In this document: in pieces, positions 20,914-29,564 of the stretch
Layout of the letters: every line of letters starts with the position of its first letter
How positions within the stretch are numbered: position 1 is the first letter of the stretch
From: Sinorhizobium fredii USDA 205
GTDB taxonomy: Bacteria; Pseudomonadota; Alphaproteobacteria; Rhizobiales; Rhizobiaceae
Length of the DNA stretch: 64,000 bases
Assembly (NCBI RefSeq): GCF_001461695.1
Contig: NZ_AUTC01000099.1
Location: 1-64,000 of the forward strand
Direction of reading: 5' to 3'
Made by a program: the position numbers and the translations under genes
The notes under the pieces: model-generated
What the model was told of the DNA's origin: nothing
What the model saw: the letters and a program-made list of their open reading frames with translations, nothing else
Database searches by the model: none

Positions 20914-22148
20914 CACTGCGGATGAGCGAACGGCGCACGAGCATCATCGGCGCCTTCCTGGTGGCGCTCGGCCCCGTCTCCATGGCGCTCTATACGCCGG
21001 CGATGCCGGAACTCGTCCGCGCCTTTGCCTCCAGCGAAGCGGCGATCAAGATGACGCTGTCGCTCTATTTCGGCGGCTTCGCCTTCGCCCAGCTCGTCTC
21101 CGGCACGCTCTCCGATGTGATCGGCCGGCGACCGGCGACGCTGATCTTCATGGCGATCTATCTCGCCGGCAGCCTGATGGCGGCTTTTGCGCCCTCGATC
21201 GCCGTGCTGCTTGCCGGCCGGCTCGTGCAGGGGATCGGCGCCTCCGTCGGCATGACCGTCGCCCGCGCCATCGTCCGCGACCAGTTCACCGGGACGACGG
21301 CGGCCCGGATCATGAACATGATCGGCATGATGCTGGCGCTCGGCCCGGCCGTCTCGCCGACGCTCGGCGGCCTCGCACTCGGCCTTTTCGGCTGGCAGTC
21401 GATCTTCTTCCTGATGGTCGGCTTCGCGGCTATGGCCTGTTTCACCGTGCAGTTCTTCATGGCCGAGACGGTGACGCCGGATCGCAGCAAGGGGCATTTG
21501 CGGCCGATCCTCGCTGCCTATCGCGAGCTGCTGACGGACAGCCGCTTCGTATCGACAACGCTGGTGATCGCCGGGGCGGTCGGCGCCCTCTATGCCTGGG
21601 CGACAATGCTGCCCTTCGTGCTGATCAGCGAGGTTGGCCTGACGCCAACGGAGTTCGGCGTCGGCATGCTGATGCAGTCGGGCCTGTTCTTTTCTGGCAC
21701 GGTGACCGTGCGGCTGCTGATGCGGCGCTTTACGCCGCAGGCGCTGGTACCCGCCGGACTCACTTTCATCGGCATGGCAAGTCTCATTCTTGCCTTCACC
21801 ATGCATGCCCTTGAGCCGAGCTTTCTCGCGGTGATGATCCCGATCGGCCTCTACGCTTTCGGCATCGCCTTCGTCATGCCCTATATGATGACGGCGGCGA
21901 TGGCGCCCTTCCCGCATATCGCCGGCACCGCATCGGCGATGATGGGCTTCATCCAGATGGGCTCCGGCCTCCTCGGCGGCGCGCTGGCCGCGCTCGTCGG
22001 CGCCCCGGCTCTGGCGCTCGGAACGATCATCCCGGGCTTCGGCCTGATCTCCATAGCAAGCTATTTCTGGTACCGTCGAACCGTTCGCCTGCGCCCCTTG
22101 ACGGTGCCGGCCTCCGCCGAGGAGCCGCTGCGCGAAGCGGCGGAATAG
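20910..22148 (+). CDS. MFS transporter, Bcr/CflA drug-resistance family
   Basis: A 412-aa inner-membrane proton-driven efflux pump with about 12 helices. The family signature follows the first helix (SMALYTPAMPEL), and the loop motif GTLSDVIGRRPATL (motif A) lies between helices 2 and 3; RLVQGIGASVGMTVARAIVRD is typical of Bcr/CflA. The ATG at 20910 overlaps the MarR stop codon (ATGA). Substrates cannot be read from sequence. A bidirectional GC hairpin separates it from the convergent argG. Confidence 0.9.
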   Translation: MTLRMSERRTSIIGAFLVALGPVSMALYTPAMPELVRAFASSEAAIKMTLSLYFGGFAFAQLVSGTLSDVIGRRPATLIFMAIYLAGSLMAAFAPSIAVLLAGRLVQGIGASVGMTVARAIVRDQFTGTTAARIMNMIGMMLALGPAVSPTLGGLALGLFGWQSIFFLMVGFAAMACFTVQFFMAETVTPDRSKGHLRPILAAYRELLTDSRFVSTTLVIAGAVGALYAWATMLPFVLISEVGLTPTEFGVGMLMQSGLFFSGTVTVRLLMRRFTPQALVPAGLTFIGMASLILAFTMHALEPSFLAVMIPIGLYAFGIAFVMPYMMTAAMAPFPHIAGTASAMMGFIQMGSGLLGGALAALVGAPALALGTIIPGFGLISIASYFWYRRTVRLRPLTVPASAEEPLREAAE

Positions 22149-22156
22149 CCGCAACA

Positions 22157-22185
22157 AAAAACCGCGGCAGATTGCTCCGCCGCGG
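22157..22185 (-). terminator. Rho-independent terminator of argG
   Basis: Read leftward: GCCGCGG- and CCGCGGC-type arms with a 10-nt loop followed by TTTTTTG. It lies between the convergent MFS and argG stop codons and serves argG; it may also stop the rightward transcript. Confidence 0.85.
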
Positions 22186-22207
22186 CTTCTGTTCGAACAG
22201 GCGACTT

Positions 22208-23425
22208 TTAGCGGTTGCGCGCGGCGAGCGTGCGCAGGCGCAGCGCATTGAGCTTGATGAAGCCGGCGGCATCCTTCTGGTCGTAGGCGCCCTGGTCGTC
22301 CTCGAAGGTGACCAGCTTGTCCGAATAGAGCGACTTGTCGCTCTCGCGGCCGATGACCATGACGTTGCCCTTGTAGAGCTTCAGCGTCACTTCGCCTTCG
22401 ACATGCTCCTGGCTCTTGTCGATCGCCGCCTGCAGCATCTCGCGCTCCGGCGAGAACCAGAAGCCGTAATAGATGAGCTCCGCATAGCGCGGCATGAGCT
22501 CGTCCTTGAGGTGCGCAGCGCCGCGGTCAAGGGTGATGCTCTCGATCGCCCGGTGGGCGGCCAGCAGGATCGTGCCGCCGGGGGTCTCGTAGACGCCGCG
22601 CGACTTCATGCCGACGAAACGGTTCTCGACCAGGTCGAGGCGGCCGATGCCGTTGTCGCGGCCGTAGTCGTTGAGCTTGGCAAGCAGCGTCGCCGGCGAA
22701 AGGCGCACGCCGTTGATCGACACCGCATCGCCGCGCTCGAAGCCGACCTTGATGACGGTCGCCTGATCGGGGGCCGCTTCCGGCGAAATGGTGCGCATGT
22801 GCACGTATTCCGGCGCTTCCTGGGCCGGGTCCTCCAGAACCTTGCCTTCCGATGAGGAGTGCAGCAGGTTGGCGTCGACCGAGAAGGGCGCCTCGCCCTT
22901 CTTGTCCTTGGCGACCGGGATCTGGTGCTTCTCGGCGAATTCGAGCAGGTCGGTGCGGCTCTTGAACGACCAGTCGCGCCAGGGGGCGATGATCTTGATG
23001 TCGGGGTTGAGCGCGTAAGCCGAGAGCTCGAAGCGAACCTGGTCGTTGCCCTTGCCGGTCGCGCCATGGGCGATCGCGTCGGCGCCGGTCTTCCGGGCGA
23101 TGTCGATCAGGTGCTTGGAGATCAGCGGGCGGGCGATCGAGGTGCCGAGCAGGTAGACGCCTTCATAGACCGCATTGGCGCGGAACATCGGGAAGACGAA
23201 GTCACGCACGAACTCCTCGCGGACGTCCTCGATATAGATCTCCTTGATGCCGAGCATCTCGGCCTTCTTGCGGGCGGGCTCCAGTTCCTCGCCCTGGCCG
23301 AGATCGGCGGTGAAGGTCACCACTTCGGCGCCCAGTTCCGTCTGCAGCCATTTCAGGATGATCGAGGTGTCGAGACCGCCGGAATAGGCGAGAACGACCT
23401 TCTTCACGTCTTTGTGCGATGCCAT
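22208..23425 (-). CDS. argG: Argininosuccinate synthase
   Basis: Joins citrulline and aspartate with ATP to give argininosuccinate, the seventh step of arginine synthesis. The 405-aa protein has the P-loop of N-type ATP pyrophosphatases ([16 protein letters not shown], about residues 12-27), the citrulline/aspartate-binding [12 protein letters not shown] (about 120-131) and the C-terminal [11 protein letters not shown] region. Length is normal for the family. It is a stand-alone gene with its own terminator. Confidence 0.98.
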   Translation of the reverse strand: MASHKDVKKVVLAYSGGLDTSIILKWLQTELGAEVVTFTADLGQGEELEPARKKAEMLGIKEIYIEDVREEFVRDFVFPMFRANAVYEGVYLLGTSIARPLISKHLIDIARKTGADAIAHGATGKGNDQVRFELSAYALNPDIKIIAPWRDWSFKSRTDLLEFAEKHQIPVAKDKKGEAPFSVDANLLHSSSEGKVLEDPAQEAPEYVHMRTISPEAAPDQATVIKVGFERGDAVSINGVRLSPATLLAKLNDYGRDNGIGRLDLVENRFVGMKSRGVYETPGGTILLAAHRAIESITLDRGAAHLKDELMPRYAELIYYGFWFSPEREMLQAAIDKSQEHVEGEVTLKLYKGNVMVIGRESDKSLYSDKLVTFEDDQGAYDQKDAAGFIKLNALRLRTLAARNR

Positions 23426-23614
23426 GGTGTCTGTCCGTGCTTTTCGGGGGCGGCGATGCCGCCGTGCAAAATCTGCGGCACTTTAGCCAGAACTCGAAGC
23501 GATACAAGCGGAACTAAGCCGGGATAGGCGAATCCGCTGGCAAAAGCGTGTGCCCAGCGGTATCAGCAAGGATCACCGACCAAAGCGCGTCGCGCGCTTT
23601 CGGTCCCTATTTTT

Positions 23615-23662
23615 ATGCATGTCGTCATCCCAAGACCGCTGCACACTTTGGGCGACATGCAT
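23615..23662. repeat. Rhizobial intergenic palindrome upstream of the LysE gene
   Basis: A 48-bp imperfect palindrome with ATGCATGTCG and CGACATGCAT outer arms, CCCAA/TTTGGG inner arms and CGCTGCACAC in the loop. From memory this kind of element is frequent in Rhizobiaceae intergenic DNA. It ends 14 bp before the ATG of the next gene, so it would form a hairpin in the mRNA leader. Confidence 0.7.
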
Positions 23663-23675
23663 CGGGGAATGCGCC

Positions 23676-24317
23676 ATGGACTTCGTGCCCAGCCTGCCGA
23701 CACTCTTCGCCTTTGCCGCCGCAAGCCTGCTTCTGGCCGCGACACCGGGGCCGGACATGACGCTCTCGATCAGCCGGGCGCTGGCGCAGGGCAAGAAGGC
23801 CGCACTCTTCGTGGTCGTCGGCACCGGGCTCGGCATCGTCGTCCATACGCTGCTCGTCGCCTTCGGCATCTCGGCGCTGATCACCGCTTCGCCGACCGCC
23901 TTCCTGGTCCTGAAGACCGGTGGTGCCGCCTATCTGCTGTGGCTGGCGATCCAGGCGATCCGCTACGGGTCGAGCCTGTCGGTGACGAAGGTCACCGAGG
24001 CGAAGGGCACGGCACTGTCGAACATCGCCACCGGCTTCTCGGTGAACATCCTCAACCCGAAGGTGGTGATCTTCTTCATGACCTTCCTGCCGCAATTCGT
24101 CAGCGCCGACGATCCGGCGGTGACCGGCAAGCTCCTGTTCCTCGGCTTCTTCTTCATCGCAATCGGCATGCCGGTCAACGCGCTGGTGGTGCTCGCCGCC
24201 GACTGGCTGGCGGCATGGCTGCAGCGCAACAGGCGGGTGATGCGGGCGATCGACTACAGCTTCGCCGGCGTGTTTTCGGTGTTTGCGGTGAAGATTTTCC
24301 TGACGCAGGCGCGGTAG
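23676..24317 (+). CDS. LysE family translocator
   Basis: A 213-aa inner-membrane exporter with about six helices, from the LysE/RhtB amino-acid efflux family. The conserved N-terminal motif ATPGPDMTLSISRAL (about residues 22-36) and the FSVNILNPKVVIFFMTFLPQFV block (about 125-146) identify the family. The substrate is unknown; members export lysine, arginine, homoserine or threonine. ATG 23676 gives the standard N terminus. Paired REP-like palindromes follow the gene. Confidence 0.9.
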   Translation: MDFVPSLPTLFAFAAASLLLAATPGPDMTLSISRALAQGKKAALFVVVGTGLGIVVHTLLVAFGISALITASPTAFLVLKTGGAAYLLWLAIQAIRYGSSLSVTKVTEAKGTALSNIATGFSVNILNPKVVIFFMTFLPQFVSADDPAVTGKLLFLGFFFIAIGMPVNALVVLAADWLAAWLQRNRRVMRAIDYSFAGVFSVFAVKIFLTQAR

Positions 24318-24338
24318 CGCAAGTCCGGGCGGCGTTTG

Positions 24339-24386
24339 CCCCTCATCTGCCTGCCGGCATTTTCTCCCCGCTTGCGGGGAGAAGAG
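24339..24386 (+). repeat. REP-like palindrome, forward unit of a doublet
   Basis: CCCCTCAT, CTGCCGGCA and a TTCTCCCCGC-TT-GCGGGGAGAA stem-loop, the usual architecture of rhizobial REP-like repeats. It faces an inverted copy at 24471-24518. Confidence 0.75.
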
Positions 24387-24470
24387 ACAAGTGGGACGCC
24401 CACCGTTCTCTCATCTTTACGGCAGGCTGTACTTTGGGACGCATATTGGAGCGCTGTCATTGCAGCATAC

Positions 24471-24518
24471 CCCTTCTCTCCCCTTGCGGGGAGAAGGTCG
24501 CGGCAGCGGGATGAGCGG
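24471..24518 (-). repeat. REP-like palindrome, inverted unit of a doublet
   Basis: An inverted copy of the 24339-24386 unit (CCTTCTC-CCC, GCGGGGAGAAGG, then GCAGCGGGATGAG). With its partner it lies between the convergent LysE and rlmN genes and may act as a bidirectional terminator. Confidence 0.75.
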
Positions 24519-24529
24519 CAAAGTCCCCT

Positions 24530-25771
24530 TCAATCCTCGCCGTGATTGGCGATCATCATTGCCTCGAAGGCGAGGCGGTCGACCTTGCGCATGCGCTCCG
24601 ATTCCGACTTCAGCTGGCCGCAGGCGGCCAGGATGTCGCGGCCGCGCGGCGTGCGGATCGGCGAGGCATAGCCAGCCTGGTTGATGAAATCGGCGAAGGC
24701 CTCGATCTGCTCCCAGTCCGAGCACTGGTAGTTGGTGCCCGGCCAGGGATTGAAGGGGATGAGGTTGATCTTCGCCGGAATGCCCTTCAGGAGCTTCACC
24801 AATTCCTTGGCGTCTTGCAGGCTGTCGTTGACGTCCTTCAGCATCACATATTCGAAGGTGATGCGGCGCGCATTGGAAAGCCCCGGATAGGCGCGGCAGG
24901 CCTCCATCAGCTCCTTCAGCGGGTATTTCTTGTTGATCGGCACGAGCATGTCGCGCAGCTCGTCATTCACGGCATGCAGCGAGATCGCCAGCATGACGCC
25001 GATCTCCTCGCCGGTGCGATAGATCTCCGGGACGATCCCCGAGGTCGAGAGCGTGATGCGCCGCTTCGACAGCGACAGGCCGTCGCCGTCCGAGGCGATC
25101 AGGAGCGCCGTCTTGACGTTCTCGAAATTGTAGAGCGGCTCGCCCATGCCCATCATGACGATGTTGGTGATCTTGCGGCCCTCGGCCGGCACGATCGCGC
25201 CTTGCGGCGTATCGCGCTCCGGGAAGTCGCCGAGCCGGTCGCGCGCGAGCAGAAGCTGCGAGAGGATTTCCTCGGCCGTCAGGTTGCGCACCAGCTTCTG
25301 CGTGCCGGTGTGACAGAAGGAACAGGTGAGCGTGCAGCCGACCTGGCTCGAGATGCAGAGCGTGCCGCGGCCTTCCTCGGGAATATAGACGGTCTCGATC
25401 TCCACCGGCCGGCCGGCGCCGCGCGGCGGGAAGCGCAGCAGCCACTTGCGCGTGCCGTCGCCCGAAACCTGCTCCTCGACGATTTCCGGCCGGGCGACAG
25501 TGAAATGCTCCTTGAGCATCTCGCGCATGTCCTTGGAGACATTCGACATCTGGTCGAAATCCGAGACGCCGCGCACATAGAGCCAGTGCCAGAGCTGGCT
25601 GACGCGCATCTTCACCTGCCGCTCCGGCACGCCTTTTTCGACCAAGAGCTTGGCCATGTCCTCGCGCAAGAGGCCGATCAGCGACGGCTTTTCCGTCTGC
25701 GGTTGGAGCCGCGCCTGCGGTGCCTTGACGATCTCCGCCCTGTTCAAGATCTCAGTGGCTGGCATGCTCAT
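24530..25771 (-). CDS. rlmN: Dual-specificity 23S rRNA A2503 / tRNA A37 C2-methyltransferase
   Basis: A radical-SAM methyltransferase of 413 aa that methylates C2 of adenine 2503 in 23S rRNA and A37 in some tRNAs. The CxxxCxxC cluster motif is at Cys146, Cys150 and Cys153 (CTLTCSFC). The [17 protein letters not shown] motif, the [12 protein letters not shown] region and the C-terminal catalytic Cys in AACGQL are present. The start may be ATG 25771 or 25765. Accurate peptidyl transfer and antibiotic sensitivity depend on this modification in other bacteria. Confidence 0.97.
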   Translation of the reverse strand: MSMPATEILNRAEIVKAPQARLQPQTEKPSLIGLLREDMAKLLVEKGVPERQVKMRVSQLWHWLYVRGVSDFDQMSNVSKDMREMLKEHFTVARPEIVEEQVSGDGTRKWLLRFPPRGAGRPVEIETVYIPEEGRGTLCISSQVGCTLTCSFCHTGTQKLVRNLTAEEILSQLLLARDRLGDFPERDTPQGAIVPAEGRKITNIVMMGMGEPLYNFENVKTALLIASDGDGLSLSKRRITLSTSGIVPEIYRTGEEIGVMLAISLHAVNDELRDMLVPINKKYPLKELMEACRAYPGLSNARRITFEYVMLKDVNDSLQDAKELVKLLKGIPAKINLIPFNPWPGTNYQCSDWEQIEAFADFINQAGYASPIRTPRGRDILAACGQLKSESERMRKVDRLAFEAMMIANHGED

Positions 25772-25945
25772 GGTCCTGTCATGGAGCGGGGGCTGTCCGG
25801 AGTGCGTCTCCGGATCATCTTCCGATGCTCGAATTGAAATACGGCGAGCCTCGGTGCACGCTCGAAGGGGGCGCAGGGCTCTGAATTTGCCGGCGCTTTA
25901 GCATTCTTTCGGCTGCGAGTCACCATGAGCGCTTCACCGGAATGC

Positions 25946-25974
25946 AAAAAGGCCGGCGTAGAGGCCGGCCTTTG
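25946..25974 (-). terminator. Rho-independent terminator of the IalB-like gene
   Basis: Leftward: an AAAGGCCGGC/GCCGGCCTTT stem with a 5-6 nt loop, ending TTTTTGC. It lies 25 bp past the stop codon of the IalB-like gene. Confidence 0.85.
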
Positions 25975-25998
25975 CGATCAACAACGCGCTGCCGCGGC

Positions 25999-26502
25999 TT
26001 ACTTGCAGGCCTCGATCTGTTTCAAGGCAGCGGAGATGCCGGAGAGCGAATAGGAGTAGGACGTTGCCGTGCCCTTGCGGGACTTGGCGTTGACCGACAT
26101 GTCCTTGCCCGATTTCATCGCCGCGACCAGCGCCGGCTCTTCCGCGGCGTTTTCCACCCAGGCGGAATTGCCCTTGGTGAACATGACGAAGGTACGTCCG
26201 TCGATGACGACGTTGACCTTCGAATTGTCCTGCAGCGCATAGCCCATCATCGCCTGCGGCTCATAGCTGATGTTCTGTCCTGGGCGCTGCGAGACGAGGA
26301 AGAAGATATCGCCGTGGTCGACACCGGCTGGGCTCTTCTCCTTCGGGATCGACAGAACATAGCAGACCTTGCCGCCGCCGGACTGGTAGGCGTAGGCGCC
26401 CCAGGCATTGAACTGCTGGAGCCGGGTCGGCGATTGCGCGGAAGCCACGCCGGCTGCCGCCATTACGAGTGCGATTGCAGTTGCGATCTTTCTAGCAAAC
26501 AT
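25999..26502 (-). CDS. Invasion-associated locus B (IalB) family protein
   Basis: A 167-aa exported protein. The signal peptide (ATAIALVMAAAGVASA, cleavage near residue 22) is followed by an IalB-type beta-rich domain (FNAWGAYAYQSGGGKVCYVLS, FFLVSQRPGQN, DGRTFVMFTKGNSAWV). The family is named from Bartonella but is widespread in non-pathogenic rhizobia, where its function is unknown. ATG 26502 gives the signal peptide and has an aggaac ribosome-binding site. It is monocistronic with its own terminator. Confidence 0.85.
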   Translation of the reverse strand: MFARKIATAIALVMAAAGVASAQSPTRLQQFNAWGAYAYQSGGGKVCYVLSIPKEKSPAGVDHGDIFFLVSQRPGQNISYEPQAMMGYALQDNSKVNVVIDGRTFVMFTKGNSAWVENAAEEPALVAAMKSGKDMSVNAKSRKGTATSYSYSLSGISAALKQIEACK

Positions 26503-26894
26503 GAGTTCCTGCCGATTTCCTAGCTTGCGGTCGCCCGTACCAGGCTTACACGGGCAACGCATAGTCACGATTTGAATTCATTTTGACTTAATTCAGGTTA
26601 CCAAACCGTCAACGACCGCCGCAATCGTCCCTGCTTTCGCCCCGCCGAGGCAGCCGCAGACGACCTGTGCCGTTCTCTCGGGCGTGCGGTTTCCCGTGTG
26701 CGGATCTGCCGAACGTCGGTGTACTGGAATGCTGCGGCCGGTGGTTTTCCTGTCTCAAATCTTGTCGGACGCGCCGTTCTGCTGCCGTCTTTGCCCACAG
26801 CCGTCACGTTTCCGGAATCTATGTCACAAAGAATTGGGCAAGAGTTTGTCGTTGCGGGCGACAATGCGGCGACCTCGACACGGGGCGGCGGCCG
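26503..26894. other. Non-coding region between the IalB-like gene and the DUF1232 gene
   Basis: No supported gene was found in these 392 bp. On the minus strand TTGACG (26607-26612), a spacer of about 16 nt and TAAGTC form a possible promoter for the IalB-like gene in an AT-rich stretch. The rest has no recognised feature. Confidence 0.35.
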
Positions 26895-27272
26895 CTATTC
26901 GTCGGACCGGTCGCCGATGGTCTCGTCGGCCTTGCGATAGTGCGTCTCCTTGATCTGACCGCTGATCGCCGCAAAGGCCGCAGTCAGCACGGCGACGTCG
27001 TCAGAGAAGCCGACGGCGGCGAGCACGTCGGGCACGAAATCGAGCGGCAGGACGAAATAGGCGAGTGCGGCGAGCAATATGCCGCGGGTGCGCGTCGGCG
27101 TCTGCGGATCCACCGCGCAATAATAGGCGGCGACGAGGTCGCGGCTGAAGGGGATCTGGCGCACGGCCCGGCGGAAGGTCGGCCAGAAGCCGCGGCGCAC
27201 CTTGCGTTCACGGCGCTCCTGCTCGGATTCCTCGCCGGGAAGAAGAATCTCACCGATCTTGATATCGTCCAT
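26895..27272 (-). CDS. YkvA family (DUF1232) membrane protein
   Basis: A 125-aa protein with a DUF1232 core: RAVRQIPFSRDLVAAYYC, then one hydrophobic hairpin (ILLAALAYFVLPLDFVPDVLAAVGFSDD) with the conserved Y-x-x-x-P-x-D-x-x-P-D motif. It is probably membrane-associated. Biochemical function is unknown. It follows phhB on the same strand 64 bp downstream of the phhB stop codon and may be co-transcribed. Confidence 0.85.
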   Translation of the reverse strand: MDDIKIGEILLPGEESEQERRERKVRRGFWPTFRRAVRQIPFSRDLVAAYYCAVDPQTPTRTRGILLAALAYFVLPLDFVPDVLAAVGFSDDVAVLTAAFAAISGQIKETHYRKADETIGDRSDE

Positions 27273-27317
27273 CGCGTCCGTTCCGCCTTTCGCCGAAGCT
27301 CGATATGGGATGGGCGG

Positions 27318-27347
27318 GGCGCTATTTCAAATGGCGCTATTTCAAAT
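27318..27347. repeat. 15-bp perfect tandem duplication at the phhB stop codon
   Basis: GGCGCTATTTCAAAT occurs twice back to back. On the minus strand each unit encodes His-Leu-Lys-stop in the phhB frame, so the duplication supplies a second in-frame stop codon. Confidence 0.9.
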
Positions 27348-27654
27348 GATCCGGCATCCGGCCGGCGGCCGCCTGATCCATTTTCGCTGCCAGCTTGAAG
27401 TCGAGCTCCGTCAGCCCGCTGGCGTCGTGCGTCGAAAGCGTGACATCCACCTTGTTGTAGACATTGAACCATTCCGGGTGATGGTTGAGCTTCTCCGCCG
27501 CAAGGGCGCATTGCGTCATGAAGCTGAAGGCTTCGGCAAAATTCCGGAAGCGAAACGCCTTCCAGATCGAGGCGCCGTCCTCGGCGAGAACCCAGCCTTC
27601 CATCCTGTGCAGCTGTTCGGCGATGGCTTCGGCATCGAGCTTTTCGGGCCGCAT
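27337..27654 (-). CDS. phhB: 4a-hydroxytetrahydrobiopterin dehydratase (pterin-4a-carbinolamine dehydratase)
   Basis: A 105-aa enzyme that dehydrates 4a-hydroxytetrahydropterin, recycling the cofactor of aromatic amino-acid hydroxylases. Active-site His residues are in [22 protein letters not shown] (about residues 61-82), preceded by [13 protein letters not shown]. Full length for the family. No phhA hydroxylase is visible nearby. It is divergent from the phosphatase gene. The stop codon lies inside a 15-bp tandem duplication. Confidence 0.93.
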   Translation of the reverse strand: MRPEKLDAEAIAEQLHRMEGWVLAEDGASIWKAFRFRNFAEAFSFMTQCALAAEKLNHHPEWFNVYNKVDVTLSTHDASGLTELDFKLAAKMDQAAAGRMPDHLK

Positions 27655-27713
27655 GGTGTTTTCTCCCTGCCAATTTCAGTCTAACCATGCCGCGGTGGCT
27701 TCCCTGAACGCCT

Positions 27714-28196
27714 ATGGATAACATGAAACCCGTCAGAATTCTCTTCGTTTGTCTCGGCAATATCTGCCGGTCGCCTCTGGCCGAGGGGGTGATGCGCGAG
27801 CTGGCGAGCCGCGCCGGTTGTGGCGATGTGGTCTCGGTCGATTCCGTCGGGATCGGCGCATGGCATATCGGCCATCCGCCCGACCGGCGCTCGATCGCGG
27901 TCGCCAAGGCCCACGGCATCGACATCACGGATCAGCGCGGTCGGCAGATCGACGCGGCCGATTTTGTCGCCTTCGACCTGATCCTCTGCATGGACCGCCA
28001 CAACACCAGCGAGCTGTTGAGGCTCGCCTCGCCGGAGACGGCACATAAGGTGCATCTGTTCATGAAATTCGCAGCGGGCCGGAACGATGACGTTCCGGAC
28101 CCCTACTACGAGACGGCGGATGCCTTCGAGGCGCTTTACCAGACGTTGGAAGCCGGCTGTTCCTCGCTGCTCGCGAAGCTCGAACGCCCTTCGTGA
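27714..28196 (+). CDS. Low-molecular-weight protein-tyrosine phosphatase
   Basis: A 160-aa cytoplasmic phosphatase. The catalytic loop CLGNICRS (Cys13, Arg19, Ser20) and the general acid in VPDPYYET (about residue 124) are intact, so it should be active on phosphotyrosine or small aryl phosphates. Arsenate reductases share the fold, but the CLGNICRSP loop is phosphatase-like. Its last 61 bp overlap the 3' end of the convergent thpR gene. Confidence 0.92.
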   Translation: MDNMKPVRILFVCLGNICRSPLAEGVMRELASRAGCGDVVSVDSVGIGAWHIGHPPDRRSIAVAKAHGIDITDQRGRQIDAADFVAFDLILCMDRHNTSELLRLASPETAHKVHLFMKFAAGRNDDVPDPYYETADAFEALYQTLEAGCSSLLAKLERPS

Positions 28197-28723
28197 AGCG
28201 GGAACACCTCTTCCGTCAGATAGGGCCCGCCGCCGACCGAGTCGCGTGAAGACAGCAGGACGAAGCGCGGAACGATAAAGGGCGCGGTCATGAAGTTGCC
28301 GCGCCCTGATAGATATTCGACGACATCGTCGACACGTGAGGCGCGTAGTCGCGCCAACGTCACGTGCGGCGTGAACTTGCGCGGGTCCGGCGGCAGGCCG
28401 AGACGCTGGCAGATGCGTTCTATTTCCGCCTGCAGCGCGAACATGTCCGGGTTGTTGCTGACACCGGCCCAGACCGAATGCGGCTTCTTCGAGCCGAAGG
28501 CGCCGGTGCCGGTCAGTTGAAGCTGGAATTCGGGCCGTTCGATGCGATCGAGCCCGTCGATGATTTCATTGGCGGTGCGCCAGTCGACGTCGCCGATGAA
28601 ACGCAGGGTGATGTGGTAGTTCTCCACATCGATCCATCGAGCTCCGGGAAGACCTCCGCGCAGCAGTGAAAGGCTCATTGCTGCATTACGCGGAATTTCG
28701 AGGGCGGTGAATAGTCTCGGCAT
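28136..28723 (-). CDS. thpR: RNA 2',3'-cyclic phosphodiesterase (LigT/ThpR family)
   Basis: A 195-aa member of the 2H phosphoesterase superfamily that opens 2',3'-cyclic phosphates on RNA. Both HxT motifs are present: HIT at residues 37-39 and HVT at 120-122. The N terminus MPRLFTALEIP is characteristic. The C terminus overlaps the end of the phosphatase gene on the opposite strand by 61 bp, and the last 15 or so residues (EEQPASNVW) are not conserved-looking. The physiological RNA substrate is unknown. Confidence 0.9.
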   Translation of the reverse strand: MPRLFTALEIPRNAAMSLSLLRGGLPGARWIDVENYHITLRFIGDVDWRTANEIIDGLDRIERPEFQLQLTGTGAFGSKKPHSVWAGVSNNPDMFALQAEIERICQRLGLPPDPRKFTPHVTLARLRASRVDDVVEYLSGRGNFMTAPFIVPRFVLLSSRDSVGGGPYLTEEVFPLHEGRSSFASSEEQPASNVW

Positions 28724-28837
28724 GGCGAGCTCCCCGAATCTCTTGCAGATGTCTTAGCGAATCACGCATCGACTCTGCACGCAACTATTATTTGACGGGT
28801 TCAGATATTAACGTCCGCTTAATTTGTGGATGTTGTG

Positions 28838-29479
28838 TCACTCTCCTTTCTGAAGCGACCCGACGAATTGCTCGGCGGTCGGAAGAAAGCGCTCCACCAT
28901 TATGGCAATTCCATCGCCGTTCGGATGCATGCCGTCTTCGAGTTGCAGCCCCGACTTGGTCACGACGCCGTCGAGGAAGAAAGGGTAGAAGACGAGGTTG
29001 TGTTGCCTCGCAAGGTCGGAGTAAATCGAATTGAAGCGCGCGCCGTAGTCGGCACCCATGTTCGGCGGCGCCATCATGCCGGCGAGCAGAACGGCGATAC
29101 CGCGCTCCTTGAGCCGCAGGATCATCGCTTCCAGGTTCTTGGCTGTTTCCTCGGGCGGGATGCCGCGCAGCGCGTCATTGGCGCCGAGCTCCAGGATCAC
29201 GCCCTTCGTGCCGTCCGGTACCGACCAGTCTATGCGGGCGAGACCGCCCGACGTCGTATCGCCCGAAACCCCCGCATTGGCGATCGTGATATCGAGGCCC
29301 TTGTTCTTGAGCGCCTTTTCGAGCCGGGCGGGAAAGGCATGCTCCGGCGGAAGCTGGTAGCCGGCCATCAGGCTGTCGCCGAAGCCGACAAGACTCAGAG
29401 TCTCGGCGCGGGCCGTCGCCGATAACGCGATTGTCATTGCCAGGCAGAAGAAAAAGGGCAGAAAATCTTTCAATCGCAT
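28838..29479 (-). CDS. Arylesterase / TesA-like SGNH lysophospholipase (GDSL family)
   Basis: A 213-aa exported hydrolase. Signal peptide at residues 1-25 (LPFFFCLAMTIALSATARA). The SGNH blocks are GDSLMAGY (catalytic Ser36), the Gly in SGDTTSGG, GANDALRG, and the C-terminal DGMHPN with the catalytic Asp and His. TesA-type enzymes act on acyl esters and lysophospholipids in the periplasm. It is divergent from an ybbA-ybbP-type ABC pair, the same tesA/ybbAP neighbourhood as in enterobacteria. Confidence 0.92.
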   Translation of the reverse strand: MRLKDFLPFFFCLAMTIALSATARAETLSLVGFGDSLMAGYQLPPEHAFPARLEKALKNKGLDITIANAGVSGDTTSGGLARIDWSVPDGTKGVILELGANDALRGIPPEETAKNLEAMILRLKERGIAVLLAGMMAPPNMGADYGARFNSIYSDLARQHNLVFYPFFLDGVVTKSGLQLEDGMHPNGDGIAIMVERFLPTAEQFVGSLQKGE

Positions 29480-29564
29480 AAGTTCGTTCCTAGGTTTCTG
29501 GACCTAAAACTTCGTTGGGCAATCTTTTCGTCATTCCATCCATCCTCATATAGGGTCGTTTCGC

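Noticed and set aside
24339..24518. CRISPR array from repeated GC-rich units
   Set aside because: Only two inverted palindromic units with unrelated DNA between; no regular direct repeats and no cas genes.
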